The notes beneath the pieces are model-generated. The model made no database searches. It worked only from the letters and a program-made list of their open reading frames with translations, and was not told the origin of the DNA. Positions 26,119 through 39,295 of a stretch of DNA of 64,000 nucleotides are shown here, in pieces (the first letter of the stretch is position 1; the number at the start of each line of letters is the position of its first letter). The stretch comes from Hofstenia miamia. Lineage: Eukaryota > Xenacoelomorpha > Acoela > Hofsteniidae. The stretch is from assembly GCA_900660155.1 (NCBI GenBank), contig CABFPE010000549.1, positions 224,367-288,366 of the forward strand, given 5' to 3'. The position numbers were made by a program, and so were the translations under genes.

Positions 26119-27136
26119 CAGGAGAACAATGTTGTTGAAATGGGACATACCCAAAGGGTGTGCAAGCTGGTGAAGTGCTCTCCTCAGCAAGAATTAATTT
26201 TTGAAAAACTAAAGAGCGAAATAATTTCCGATTCACCTGGCATGCGTGTTCTTTGTCCTACTCGTTGGACGGTGCGACATGATTCGCTTTGCAGCATTTT
26301 GGACAACTACACAGTTCTCCAGGAGCTGGGGCCTCCGATTTTAGACAACGCTATGGATACTCGAGTTATTAGTGCGCAGTCTGAAATAATAAAATCCTGT
26401 CGGCAATATAAGCAAAACATTGCAGAAACTTGATCTTGCTGCATCAAGTGCACATCGATTAGCAGAGCTAACAAAAGAAACGCTGGAGACTTGGAAATGT
26501 GGAATGTTTTAACCATTTTTACGGCACAGTTGTTCTGTCTTCACAGAAGTAAAACCGAACTATAGACGAGCCATGATTACCACGCAAGAGCAGAATGCCT
26601 GCTCGATAAGAGAGAGGAACAACGAGAGGTGAATTTGCTAACACATCAAGGGACTATTACAGAGCCCAGTATTTCAAAGTCCTCGACAATATTACAAGTG
26701 CCATTGTGGACAGATTTGACCAAGATGGGCACCGAATATATGCACACCTGGATTATGAGGCACAACTCTCAGCGGTTTCTGATTTTTACGGTACCAATAT
26801 AAATTCAGATCTCCTGAAAGTGCAGTTAGAGGGATTTTCTCGCAAGTTTGCCAACAGCAAGAATTTAGAAGAAGTCATTGACAGTGTTAAGGTCTATCTG
26901 CGGCCGAACAGATATACTTTTCTGAAGTATAACGCATAGTGTATTTATTACTCATTCTGTCAGCCACTAACGCCACTTCTGAGCGTTCAATCTCTGCCCT
27001 TCGTGGATTAAAAACATTTCTTCAATCGACTACTGGACAAGTGAAGCTGAACGACTTTATGCTGCTTCATGTGCATCAAGAGATTACAGATAAGATTGAT
27101 CTGCATAAGGTGTTGAATTGTTTTATTGAGGATTAG
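26119..27136 (+). pseudogene. hAT transposase relic, ZMYM1-like group
   Basis: Three neighbouring blocks in different frames resemble the hAT transposases related to zinc finger MYM-type protein 1. The first (about 26140-26431) has RVLCPTRWTVRHDSL followed by an L-E-L/I-D pattern. The second (26706-26937) has DFYGTNINSDLLKVQLEGF. The third (26940-27136) is the C-terminal dimerisation region, with SATNATSERSISALRGLKTF and LLHVHQE. The blocks are separated by frame changes, so no full-length protein can be made. It is an old transposon copy in Kv2 intron 2. The 3' flank (GAGGCGCCGCTG at about 27425-27437) may be the element end, but I found no matching left end. Confidence 0.75.
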
Positions 27137-28312
27137 GAGCACTAGCGCAGTGATTTTAAAAAGATTAGCTAAATAGAAGAGGTTTCACTACAATTTATTT
27201 TGTTTTTATGAGTGAAGAGCCAATACTTGCTGAATCTAAATGAGACAAGAATCGGACAGCAATAGGTAATAAGTAAAGCAGATGTCCTTCTTCAATTTTG
27301 TTCTACCTGCACCCACTGTATGTACACCACAGCTGCATGAAGAATTACTGAACTAATTTTTAAAAAAAATAAAAAATTGCGCCCCAATAAAAAATCCATT
27401 ATGGTCGGGTAAAAAGATTGCGTAGAGGCGCCGCTGATTAGAACAACCTGGGAATGTCAATGAAATATCAAAAATGCAACTGATAAATGGAAAATGTCAT
27501 TAATAAATGGAACTAAAAATTGCATAAAAGTTTGCATTTATGAATACAAAACATGTTGTTAAAATGACAATTATAAATACAAAGATAAATTGTTGTTAAA
27601 AGACATTAACAAATATATTTTTAAGTTATTTTCTGAAAAGTTTTTTTAAAATTTGAAAAATTCGTTCAATGAAGCTGCGTGTCGCTGGATATTTAAGTAG
27701 ATTTGAAAAAGCGCTAGGTATAGGTGGACCGACTACTATTGGCGGCGCAGGCGGTAAGCGACATCTTTAGAACTGGATTAGACTAGTTCTAGGATTACTA
27801 TCGGATCATTATAAAGTACCAGTTTTTGAGGCATTATCGGCTTCACTGTACTTGTATTTATGGGTTCAATTATCTTTTTGACCGGTTGTGACTGGCATTG
27901 CTTTTTCCGAATCGTATTTACATTACATAATGCATTTGTACAGTTGAAAGTACGTGCACTGAACGCATACGGTTTGAATTATCGGATTAACACTAAATAT
28001 CTCATATTTCATTTAAAGGCATAAATCAAAAAATCATCCAATGCTTTTAATGCTGCAAATTTTAACAATGTGTCTTGTTAGAATATTGGTAATCCTATGT
28101 ACATAATTATTCTATGATAGATTTTAGTAATTAATAGCGCGCTGTGATTACTTCCAAACACCGATGGTGATGATTTTGAGTCTTAATTTTAAGCCTAATT
28201 AATACACAGGGGTTAACACCCGTCAAAGGTAAAAATTTCGCAAAGCGTGAAGTTTACCCTGAAAATATAATCTAGTAATGAATTATGGGATCTTATTGGT
28301 TTTTGCATTTAA

Positions 28313-29081
28313 CCCTTAATTGCTGAACATATTTGACAAACGTAACAATCCAACAGGGGTCCAAAATGAACCCAAATAAAATCATTGTATAATATTCATT
28401 TTTGAGTTGCAGTTGGATATATTGTTAAGGATTAATACAATTTAAAAATGTGACACTTTTCGATATTGCAGTGCTGCTTGGACACCAAAGAATTACATTC
28501 CCAGCTGTTTTGTTTTTAAATTGCTCACGTCATTGATTCATGTTGAGGCATTGACTATCAAAGCTCCTAAATTTTGCTGTAAATTTAGTTAGAAATTTGC
28601 AAATACTACTTCTTTTGGAGCATAAACGCCGAAATTCTTCTGGCACTCAGTGATCTGTGAATAAAGCTGTGATGTTTTGCTAAGTCTTTCTTGGACATGA
28701 AGTAATTTGCGTGAAAAATCAAAGGGTTTTTGTAATTAATGAAGAGAAAAGGTAATCAAGTGACAAGTGGCCACTCTTCTTTGTCTTCGTCACTGTTCAT
28801 AATCAACAGGTTTTTCTTTTCATCATCACAGACAGTTTTCCCAAATGTTGTATTGACAGTATTATTACATTTTTTTATTTTTTGAGCAATAGCAGGCCAT
28901 GTAAGAGAAATGGACATATTGGGGAAATTAACAGCAATTTCAATTAAAAAACTATACAACTACAAAAAGACATATTCCGGTAAAAAGTTACTAAATCTTT
29001 TTGAATAATCTTTAGACCTTTAGTTGCAATGTTCAAAATTGTGGCTGGGGTCCAAAAAGGCTCCGCCTTTGCATTTAAGGG
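28313..29081. mobile_element. piggyBac-like non-autonomous element
   Basis: TTAA at 28309-28312 is followed by CCCTTAATTGC, and the right end GCATTTAAGGG is followed by TTAA at 29082-29085. TTAA target duplications with CCC..GGG ends are the hallmark of piggyBac elements. The 769-bp interior also has GGGGTCCAAAA near both ends in the same orientation. A 67-codon frame on the minus strand inside has no recognisable transposase motif. Confidence 0.65.
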
Positions 29082-32000
29082 TTAAAAGCACAGTGGGCAA
29101 TTGGCATGTTTACTAACAGTTCTAGAGGTTCAATCCACCAAAATTGCGATTTAGTGGTGAGCACATGTACCATTATGAGCAGCAGGATTTTAATTGATTT
29201 TGAATTGATCCACTTCGCTCCGTTATAATCAATTACACAATAAATTTGTAGCTTTATTATGCTTGGAAGTGAAATCCATAAAAAAATTCAGGAAAACTAA
29301 AAAATAGCAATTTGTGACCTCAATCCACCAAAATTGCAATTATGGCACTAATGGTGGCATTTATGACATTTGGCTCCCCTAATAATCATAGAAACATTGT
29401 GAAGATATGTCGCAGGTTCTCATAAGACAATGGGATAGGATATAGGATGGAAAATTAAAGTACCGTGGGATGATCGAGATAGATTAATGTAATTAAATCC
29501 TTCCCATTTCAAATACAATTCTACTAAATGAAACAATGTTTGAATTATCAAAATGATACAGATCATAAAATACATTAATTACAACATATTAATGAGCCAG
29601 CTCTATGCTATCACTTCAGTGGTTCAAATAACTTTTTAATTATAAAATAATCATAGGCGTTAGAGAAAAATATTGTTCCTTGGATAAATTTTGACTATTT
29701 CTAGAAGAGAACTGGAACCCCTCTACCAGACTTGCCCCATCAAACAATGACTCAACACACAATTCGTCTAACAATGACCCACCAACCGACCCGACCTGAT
29801 CGGAGAGAATTGCTTGAATAGTACGCACAAAGATGTTATAGCATAAAAATATCAATAAATACAAACAAACGCCAATCCGTCGAAGGGGAACCCGTAAACC
29901 TGTTTCCCACCATGTTCATAGAGAAACGAGGCATTTTTAGAACTGGAAATTTGATAAACGCACATTTGTCTCAAAATGCTGAGTTTTTGTGTATTAAAAT
30001 TCTAATTAAGAACAATAAAATGATGTATTTGCTAAAATTCTAGTTACTAGATTATTTAATAAATATATAACATGTATGTCTTTTAATAACAAAACTTTTT
30101 TTTTATTTGAAGATTCTATCAGTGACTGGAAACAGCAATTGGTTCACACAACACGTAGTCTATTAAAATAAATAACAGTAATCGCAGTGCGTTTCCTGTT
30201 GCCATTATATACTAAATTATTTTTACTAGAACAACAGAAAACAATGGATTTCAAGGTTTTCCAGGCATTGCTAAAAATGATTGTTAATTTAAAAATTCTA
30301 ATTACTCTAAGCTATTACAAATCGCAGCGAACGAAATATTGTCACTGTTATTCTTACCAATTGGAAAATATGTAAAAATCGTTTTTCATATAGATGGATA
30401 TTTTCATTCATTACTATTTACATGTGTCGTTAACAATAGTATACAATTTTATTTTGATTAACTCTTAGAGGCTTGGTGATACACAAACGGCACACCTAAA
30501 CAAATCTTTTTTTCTAGACTTCTATAATTCACAGTTCATTTGTATTTTGCATGACTAATCTTATGATAATGGCAAATTGCTAATTGCTCCTCAAGTTTAT
30601 TCTTTTCTACTTGAGGATGATATTCCTGTTTGATCAATCTGATGACTGATTTAAAATATTTATAATTAAACAAATCAGGTGCTTAAAAAATTAGTTTATC
30701 AACAAATTTGTGTGAAAAATATTATATTGCTTCTAGTCATTTCTTGGAAATCATTAATGGACTTTCTTAAGACCTGCAGGTGCATATATCTACCACCCTT
30801 GTGTAACGTCAAAGATGAATTTCAAATTTGAATTTTGGCGATAGCGTGTTCCTTATGTTCTCCTTAATGCAATATTATACGTTTTGGCTGCTAAAGCAGC
30901 TTCAGTCTCGTTTTTAACACGTTTGGTTTGCATTTTCGTATTTGTACTGTTGCTATTTCCAGGGTTAGGTGCGATGGCTGCGTAGATTTGTAAATGAATG
31001 ACGTTTTTCAAATCATGGCTCGCCAAAACCCATGATTAAATGACCCTACTCAACCCGGCCCTGTTTTCAAATGTAAATTTCATTACAGCCTGACCTGTTC
31101 CAAAAATTTCTGAAAAAATTTTGAGGAAATTACGATTCTGATTGACCATTCAGTATTGTGGGATAAACAGTGACAGAATATCTTTAATAATATTTTGCTA
31201 AGTTTGGGTAAAATAGTAATCATGAAAAATGGTACTATATGGCATGTGACCAATTCCATTGTAACTAAATGGAACCGACACCAATAAGCAACTATTTTCA
31301 GCACTTTGTTATGGACCATGATGCTAAGAAAATCTGGTCGCCCCGACCATTGCCCAGCTCATGGACCTTACCCCCCCCCCTTTCAAGCCCGTGATTGCAT
31401 GCAGCTAGCTTATCATTCATCGCTAATTTTAAAAAACTTCTGGTGGAGCATTCATTAGGACCATTGAAAAAAAAATTATTAGATTTAACAATAATTTGAA
31501 AATCCATTTGTCTAAATGTTTGATCGAAAAAAAGCCTGCTATAAGCACAATGTGTAATTGATTTAAAAAGTATCACTAAGAAATCAAATAAAGGAATTAG
31601 CAATTTTGAGCATATCTAAAATTATTGAAACATTTTGTTGTATAGATTTGCGTAAAGATTAAATTTTAAAAAAAATGAATCCTTCATTATTTAAGCAATT
31701 AATTTACCGCATTTTAAAATCTGTCATTTGACGTAGACTCAAGCATGAATTTTGAGTTGATTCCGAGTTTGATAAAATCAATTCGACATTTTGAGTACTC
31801 AAAACCATATTAGTTTGAACGACATTTTTTCCCGTAATGTATTTTTCTCAAATTGCAGAGATCAGGCCCGGTTTCTCTTATTAAGTTTAACATGCATTTC
31901 TTTTGTAAATTTACAGTGTTGCTCAACACATAAAAAGCAATTTTGGCAGAACTATTGAAATCCCATGAAATAAATTTGCAAACCTTCCCACAACTATGCA

Positions 32001-35000
32001 TACCATTGGTATATTCTGCCACTTACTGGAGGACATAAAACTGAAAATGCAGCGCATTGCAATTATTGTTAATGAACTTTTACTCTTCCAGAGTGCATTT
32101 AATTTCCTTTTAATGTCAAAAGCAAGAATCACTGCAAAGCTAAAAAGTTGATTTTAAATGACGCCCTAAACAAGAGATAGGCATTAAGTTCATAAATGAT
32201 CTTGATATTACATTTGATGTAGCAAAGGTTGTCGTAAAAGGCTGTAACAAGATGACATAAGTCGATCAACAGACTTGTATGCACGAAAACCTCTAAACTC
32301 TAAGATAAATACTTTGATTTTTGATTTCCTAACATTTTTAGTGAAACTTACAATGCTGAGAAAAGTAATCTAAGCACTTTTCTTTATGAATGCAATGCTA
32401 TCCTTAACTTGTCATCTTAGCGTAAATATTTTGTTTTTATTCATCATTAGTTTTTGTTGAGTTGTTGCAACAATAATATGAAACTTTTACAATTTTGGTA
32501 GCTCGAAAATACTTTCTGTAGGCTTATATTTCAACTTTTGCCAAATTTGGTTATTGCTGATATTTAGAAGTTAATGACGCTTAGAACTTAAATTCTAACA
32601 TTGGAATTTTTGTGCAAAATTCTAAAAAAATAATATTACATATAAGAAAATTACATGCCTCATTATTTCTGTAATACTCTATTAATATAAAAGCAATTAT
32701 GCTTCTTTTGGCTTTTGGCTTGCTTATTCAACACATTGGTGAAGTTTTGCCGAATGCGATTTATTCGTTTCTTAAACTCACATCTTATATAATAAGTAGC
32801 GTTTTCGACAATATCAGGTAAAACTTCTTGATGTCAAACTCATAGCACATGTTATTTCAAAAAGTTTGAAAATCACATTACTATTAATAGCACTTATGGC
32901 AATTTGCCTGAGGTCGCCAAGTTCGTCGTAATTATACAATTTTTTAAATAAATTACTTAAATTTCGCATGTTATTAGAAACCTGAATCTTTGCTTTGAAC
33001 TGGAAACGATCATTAAGATGAAACTTACATATTCAGGAAGTTGTCGACATCTTTAGTTTATAAAATTTATGAGAGGAAAACAATACTTAGTTGGAGGGTC
33101 GCCACCATATTGGGTGGTCACAGTGAACCACTGATCTAGAGTTTTTGCCAGCCGTTGATAAAACAGATTGACAATCGGATGTATTTGTTAGGTATTTTGC
33201 AAACTGCTGAGATGAATACAGCTTTTTATGCAGGGGGCTCACGGGGACCAGCCCATCATGTTAAATTTGACTGGGGACTCATCCCCTTTCGCTAAAGTTA
33301 TATTACGGTGTGAGGTATTAGATTTTATTGGTTAAAAAACTAAATTTGGTCAAAATATAACATAAAACTACAGTACTCAAATTTAGGGCTCTCCTTGTTA
33401 ATTATTTTGAAGTACCGCCCTGTGTGTATGGATATCCACCTTGATATACATTTCAAAACGGTTTTTGTGTTCATAAATTTTGCATTCATAAAAGCCATCT
33501 AATAATTGAATTTTCAACTGCCCTTCGTACAAAGACGTATGTATATTCTACCAAACTAAGCATCTATTGATTATTGCTTTTAGTGAATGTTAACTCATAT
33601 TTTCTACTAATTAATCAACTTCCTTAATTTGCAATGAAATTTATTGGATTTTGTTAGAAATTATTTCATTAATCCATCTAAATTTTTAAAAGTTTAAAAA
33701 TTGTAAAGTGACACCATTTTTGATTAATTTTGAATATATGAGCTCTCCATGGAGTTCATAATGAAAAGAAAGATGAGGATGATATTCATTAAAATGACAT
33801 TTCTCGGTTCAACAAGGACGTATGTCAATCTATAATTAAGTTTCTTTAAAAATGCCAAACTGGATTGATGTGTCAGCATAATTTACAACTAACTGCAGTT
33901 TTTCAAACAAAAGGTCACTCATCTTACAAATCTTCATTTTCTATTAAGAGTAGAAATCTTATGTGTTCGACCAGTATTTTAATTTTTGAAGTTCAGATCA
34001 TAATGGAGCCGCAGTCAGAGCTGGAACTAAACTTTGATAAGAATCTGCCAGGAGCATACGTTGCCCTTCCCGACCCCACTTAAATACAATTGGAAGGCTT
34101 TTTAAATGTAGTAAAACATTTCCAATTGCAAAATAGAAGTACATTACTAACGAAAAATTTACAATTAATTTATTTGTTAATGGATGTGCATTGTGCTGTG
34201 CATTCCCTAAAAATCAATTTATTACTGTGACGCTTCTAATTAGTGATGAGTCATTCCTTTTTCACTTACGTTGATATTCTTCAAATATTTTAGAATTATG
34301 AGTCAAATAACTCTTGGAAATAATTTGTTACATTTGAAAAGACTTTTACATGAAACATTCCAAGTTAATCAAAACTATGTGTTTGGAAATATTCTGAGAA
34401 TTTTATTAATCGTAAACTATCAATTCCAAATGGAGCGACAGATTTAAAATTTAAAATTCTTATTAACTACACAAACAAAATCTTATTAAGCTAATGCTTG
34501 TTCAAATAGCTTCACTAGTAGATATGAATTATCCCTGCACTTCAGACCTGACAAAACCTGATATGTTTTGCTATCAATCCTGATGCCCATAGAGAGAGGG
34601 ATGTTCATTCTGGCCTCGGGTATGGGCACAATTTGCAATTCTGTGAATATGCCCAGAAATTGCAACGTATTTCTTCTGGTAAAGCATTATTGTTTATTGA
34701 TAATTTTTGTAATCGATTTTATTGATTTATATAAATGCCTTAAAATCCCCATATTTCAAAAAATTCTCAACATACCGATTTGTAATTAAAATTAGATTTA
34801 ATTGAGATTTACCCAGGCAGAATTCGAAAACAATTAATATGAAAGTGGCGTTCATATTATGTTTGAGGTTACTCAATGATTATATAATTGACATAGCTTC
34901 TACTAAAAACTTGATTAAAATATTTTATGCATCAATCAATAGAAAACTTAATTTTAGGTGGTGTTTGATATTCCTTTGCCTATAATAAAATTTAATTTTT

Positions 35001-35834
35001 TCAATTCCATTCAAAAATATGCATAAATTAATATTATAATAAGTTTCCTAACCAAAAACTTCAAATGTGGCATCATAAAAACATGAACATCAAAATTATA
35101 AATGCTTCTTTACTACAATAACTGATTTTTATGGAAAATCTATTAAAAGTCATGCATGATAAAGGATAGGTTACATATTTTAAATGTTTTAATTCATATC
35201 ACTGTTGGCCTAATTAGAAGCAAAAGTTTATGAAATTTACATGCTAGAAAAAAGCGTTTCTTTGATAATTTTTGTTTTGGGAATACTGTTGGCTGAGCTG
35301 TTGAAAATTTCTCTCTGTGTGGGTATGCCCACATGGGCTTGACGTGAAGCCCTGTGGGGGTGGTTGGGATGTCGACAAAAGCACTATATTCTTTAATATG
35401 TCTCACCACTAGTCAATGGATTAAGTTTATTGAAATTTCATTAAGTATTTTAAGAGATATGCCTACTAGCAAATTAGTTTTAACGATTTGTATTAATCCA
35501 GAGGTACATGCGAATGTGGCACTAGATTAGGACCGTAGTTTCATATTTTTTTAAGTCATTGTTACACTAACATCTAATTATTAATTTTCACAAAATGCAT
35601 TTATGGGAGATGTAAAACCTTCTTTTAAGAATATACTATTCTCAAAGGTTGAATGACTTAAAATCATTTTTGGAAGTAAAAAAAGGTTTGAGTTTTCAAG
35701 AACTAGTTTAATCTTTATCAATGATAGTTAAATTGAAACTGTTATTTAGTGATTCAATTAATCACCCATCTACCATTTTATTAATGATATTTTTTACTAT
35801 AATAAGTGTGATTGGCTTCCTAAGTTTCTTGCAG

Positions 35835-36179
35835 TACTCCATGCTACTTTAGATCTTCAAAAGAAGCCTTCGGAAACCCAAAATCATATAGATGACATGA
35901 ATACAGACAATCCAGAGTTAGCCAGAATTGAATCAATTTGCATTGGTTGGTTCAGTCTCGAATACTTGCTCAGGTTTCTCAGCGCACCCAACAAATGGCA
36001 CTTCCTTAAGGCTCCACTAAACGTCATTGATCTCGCTGCTATTTTGCCTTTTTATGTCACCGTGTTCCTGACAATGACTGGAACAAGTGAGACAGGTTTG
36101 CGGACCGTCTCAAGGGCTGTTCAACTCCTCAGAGTTATGCGTATTCTCAGAGTTCTTAAGCTAGCAAGACATTCAACAG
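35835..36179 (+). CDS. Shab: Kv2 channel, exon 3: S1-S2 loop, S2, S3, S4
   Basis: Acceptor TTTCTTGCAG precedes 35835, and codon 203 is completed in phase 1. The exon encodes up to residue 317 plus one base of codon 318. It holds the extracellular S1-S2 loop (about 203-230), S2 (about 232-252, with the conserved Glu245 and Arg249), S3 (about 264-282, with Asp268) and the S4 voltage sensor. S4 has R296, Q299, R302, R305, R308 and K311 at every third position; the glutamine at the second position is Kv2-typical. It ends ARHSTG with donor GTACTG at 36180, phase 1. Confidence 0.95.
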
Positions 36180-39068
36180 GTACTGAACTTTGAATCTAAA
36201 TGTTAAAAATTTAGTGCATCTACAATAGGTGTTTGACTTCGAGGTGCAATCCTGATAATTTTGTTGGTTCACAACTCTGGAAATTAGGAATTTTATAATG
36301 ACCATTCAGTCTTACTGTGAAATGTAGGGTTTTAAATGAAATGGAAATATATAAGTATAATGATGAAATGAAAACGGATTTGTTTCCAAGACAACCTTTT
36401 TCTGCTGTATTTGACCTGTCTAGCGCAGTGCCTTCATTTTGCATATGTTTAGTCAATTAAACTAATTAATTTCTTGTATAGCAAATCAATAGAAAGTAAT
36501 ATTTTCATAACATTTTATACTTATATAATATCATTTGTAGTAAATATTTGAAAAAATTTTATACCTGAAGTTATAAAATTTAAGTCCTCATGTATTATAT
36601 TATTCTCTAAATTCCATTTGAAGCTTATTACAAGAGCATGCTCAGGGTTTTCTGATATGTTTACATTTCAGTAGTGATAAGTTAAAAGATTTTTATAAAT
36701 CTTTAGAAACTGTTAATATATTGCAAAGCTAGACCTCTCCAACCCTGTTCTTCACAGCTTATTTCACGCCATCATAAAATATATTTTTATTCTTAAAATA
36801 TTGGGTCTATTAATTTTAGTCAAAACTTACCAAGGTTTGGAAAAATAACTTTGTTTCAAATGAATTCACTTGAGTTTTTCTAGAAGAGTTTCTAAATTTG
36901 TAGACTATATAGCTTTTGTACAGTAGATTATAGCGTAATATGCAATAAACCACAATAAATCTTTAAGAGATGAAATTAAAGCGACTTTCTTATTAATATT
37001 AATGTAAAGCGATTTAGGATATACTATTTATTAAATTATGGAATTGGTGGATAATATTTCTCTAAATGCTAGGATTTTTGAAGTGTGTTTTTCCATCAGC
37101 GATTAAATACGTGTTTTCAATGTCAAATCTTCTTTCAAATTAGTCTTTCAAAATTGCGATTTATTGGGAAACATTAATTTATGTCATCAAGTTTTCATTA
37201 CTGAAGANTGGAAATTAGCTATTTTAGGAATTTTATAGTTACCATTGGACAGTCTTACTGTGAAATGTAGGGTTTTAAATGAAATGGAAATATATTAGTA
37301 TAATGATGCAATGAAAACGGATTTGTTTCCAAGACAACCTTTTTCTGCTGTATTTGACCTGTCTAGCGCAGTGCCTTCATTTTGCATATGTTTAGTCAAT
37401 TAAACTAATTAATTTCTTGTATAGCAAATCAATAGAAAGTAATATTTTCATAAAATTTTGTACTTATCTAAAAATCTATTCCTAACATCATTTGTAGTAA
37501 ATAGTTGAAAAAATTTTATACCTGAAGTTATAAAATTTAAGTCCTCATGTATTATATTATTCTCTAAATTCCATTTGAAGCTTATTACAAGAGCATGCTC
37601 AGGGTTTTCTGATATGTTTACATTTCAGTAGTGATAAGTTAAAAGATTTTTATAAATCTTTAGAAACTGTTAATATATTGCAAAGCTAGACCTCTCCAAC
37701 CCTGTTCTTCACAGCTTATTTCACGCCATCATAAAATATATTTTTATTCTTAAAATATTGGGTCTATTAATTTTAGTCAAAACTTACCAAGGTTTGGAAA
37801 AATAACTTTGTTTCAAATGAATTCACTTGAGTTTTTCTAGAAGAGTTTCTAAATTTGTAGACTATATAGCTTTTGTACAGTAGATTATAGCGTAATATGC
37901 AATAAACCACAATAAATCTTTAAGAGATGAAATTAAAGCGACTTTCTTATTAATATTAATGTAAAGCGATTTAGGATATACTATTTATTAAATTATGGAA
38001 TTGGTGGATAATATTTCTCTAAATGCTAGGATTTTTGAAGTGTGTTTTTCCATCAGTGATTAAATACGTGTTTTCAATGTCAAACTAGTCTTTCAAATTA
38101 GTCCTTCAAAATTGCTATTTATCGGCAAACATTAATTTATGTCATTAAGTTTTCATTACTGAAGATACTACGAATTTTACAGGTAGAAGAGGTGTCCAAC
38201 TAATGGGGCAAGCGTGACTGGCATTGACTAATGGGTCAATACAAAAATTAACTGCTCAAAGAAATTTTTTAAGAAAAAATAAAAAATCGAATTTACAAAG
38301 TTTTCTTAAAATGCACAAAGTTTCGTGTTTGGTAGTTCGTATCAATCAGATATGGGGGCTGGACGGAGTGGTTACCGGTCAGACGTTTTGAAAAAATACA
38401 TACATAGAACATTAGAGGAAGTAGAAACATTTCAACAAAAATCTTAGAATTATGGGAAATTAAAAATTATTAAGTTGCTATCTCTTTCAATATTAGTTAA
38501 ACCAATCAAATTTTTGTAAAGATTTATGCTTCATGTAAAATAGGTAGGTGGGGTTATTCTGGAGATGAGAAACAATTGATATTTATGGTTTCATTTTACC
38601 ACTATTATCAATTCATTCTTTTACCAAGTTTTAGCAAAATTTTCACATTGATTTATTTCGACCAGTCCCAGATCCACGGGTTGGTTCATGACATCTTTCA
38701 ATTATGGGTTGATGATATTTAAGACTACCTTTATTCCTAGGCGCAGAAATCTAATATGCATTTTTCCAATGAGCTATTTGCAATTCATTGTATTTCACAT
38801 TTAAAAAGTTCAAGCTTTATCCATTGCTACTGAACAATTTGGGAGCGTTTTTTTCTATCGCCATCAGTTATTTAAAAGCTATGTGAAATTTTTCATCCAA
38901 AACTTGTTGAATAAAAAGACAACGATGATATTTTTCTTAGAGTAGGTTTAAGATTAACGCAATTCTTTGAAGGAATTGAATAGTTTTTCAATAATTGAAA
39001 TGCCATTGTTGTAAAGAACTTTAAGTTGTTAATATATATTGAACGCTGCTCACATGTACATACCTTAG
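36180..39068 (+). other. Kv2 intron 3 with an allelic duplication
   Basis: GT at 36180 to AG at 39067-39068. About 930 bases (36277-37207) recur at 37209-38164 after a single N, with scattered substitutions and an indel, so the intron is longer here than in the genome. The remainder (about 38165-39068) is AT-rich with no gene. Confidence 0.8.
36277..38164 (+). repeat. Allelic duplication joined at a single N
   Basis: Copy 1 is 36277-37207, N at 37208, and copy 2 is 37209-38164. Both start TGGAAATTAG and end at TTTTCATTACTGAAGA. Differences include GCGATTAAATAC versus GTGATTAAATAC and an extra stretch of about 16 bases near 37470-37490. This level of divergence suggests two haplotypes scaffolded in series. 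Confidence 0.85.
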
Positions 39069-39295
39069 GTCTACAATCACTTGGCTTTACTCTGAGACAA
39101 AGCTACAAAGAACTGGGAATGTTGCTACTCTTCTTAGCTATCGGGGTCATGGTATTTTCCAGCTTGGCATATTTCGCTGAAAGAAATCAACCAAAAACTG
39201 CGTTCACCAGTATCCCAGCAGCGTTCTGGTGGGCTGCAATTACCATGACAACTGTCGGATATGGTGATGTCTATCCAAAGACTTTAGTAGGAAAG
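39069..39295 (+). CDS. Shab: Kv2 channel, exon 4: S4-S5 linker, S5, pore
   Basis: Acceptor CATACCTTAG precedes 39069, and codon 318 (Gly) is completed in phase 1. The exon encodes up to residue 393 and holds the S4-S5 linker, S5 (about 335-354), the turret, the pore helix (about 366-378, with [12 protein letters not shown]) and the selectivity filter TVGYG at 379-383. It ends at Lys393 in phase 0 with donor GTAATT at 39296. An identical copy of this exon lies at 40687-40913; only one should be counted, because the whole block is duplicated by assembly. Which copy is the true placement cannot be decided here, and the protein is the same either way. Confidence 0.93.

Larger units (their letters stand above)
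18945..35834 (+). other. Kv2 intron 2
   Basis: About 16.9 kb between a GTGAAA donor and the AG at 35833-35834. It carries a hAT-like MITE (21170-21523), an old dispersed repeat (about 23480-23640), a LINE 3' fragment on the minus strand (24357-24967), a ZMYM1-like hAT transposase relic (26119-27136) and a piggyBac-like element (28313-29081). From about 29100 to 35830 I see only AT-rich DNA with short frames, apart from a 22-bp direct repeat (CAATCCACCAAAATTGC at about 29130 and 29320). Confidence 0.85.

Noticed and set aside
21040-27437. One large hAT element from CAGGGGCAGATC to GAGGCGCCGCTG around the ZMYM1-like relic
   Set aside because: The ends match poorly and the 8-bp flanks (TTACGAAA and ATTAGAAC) differ.
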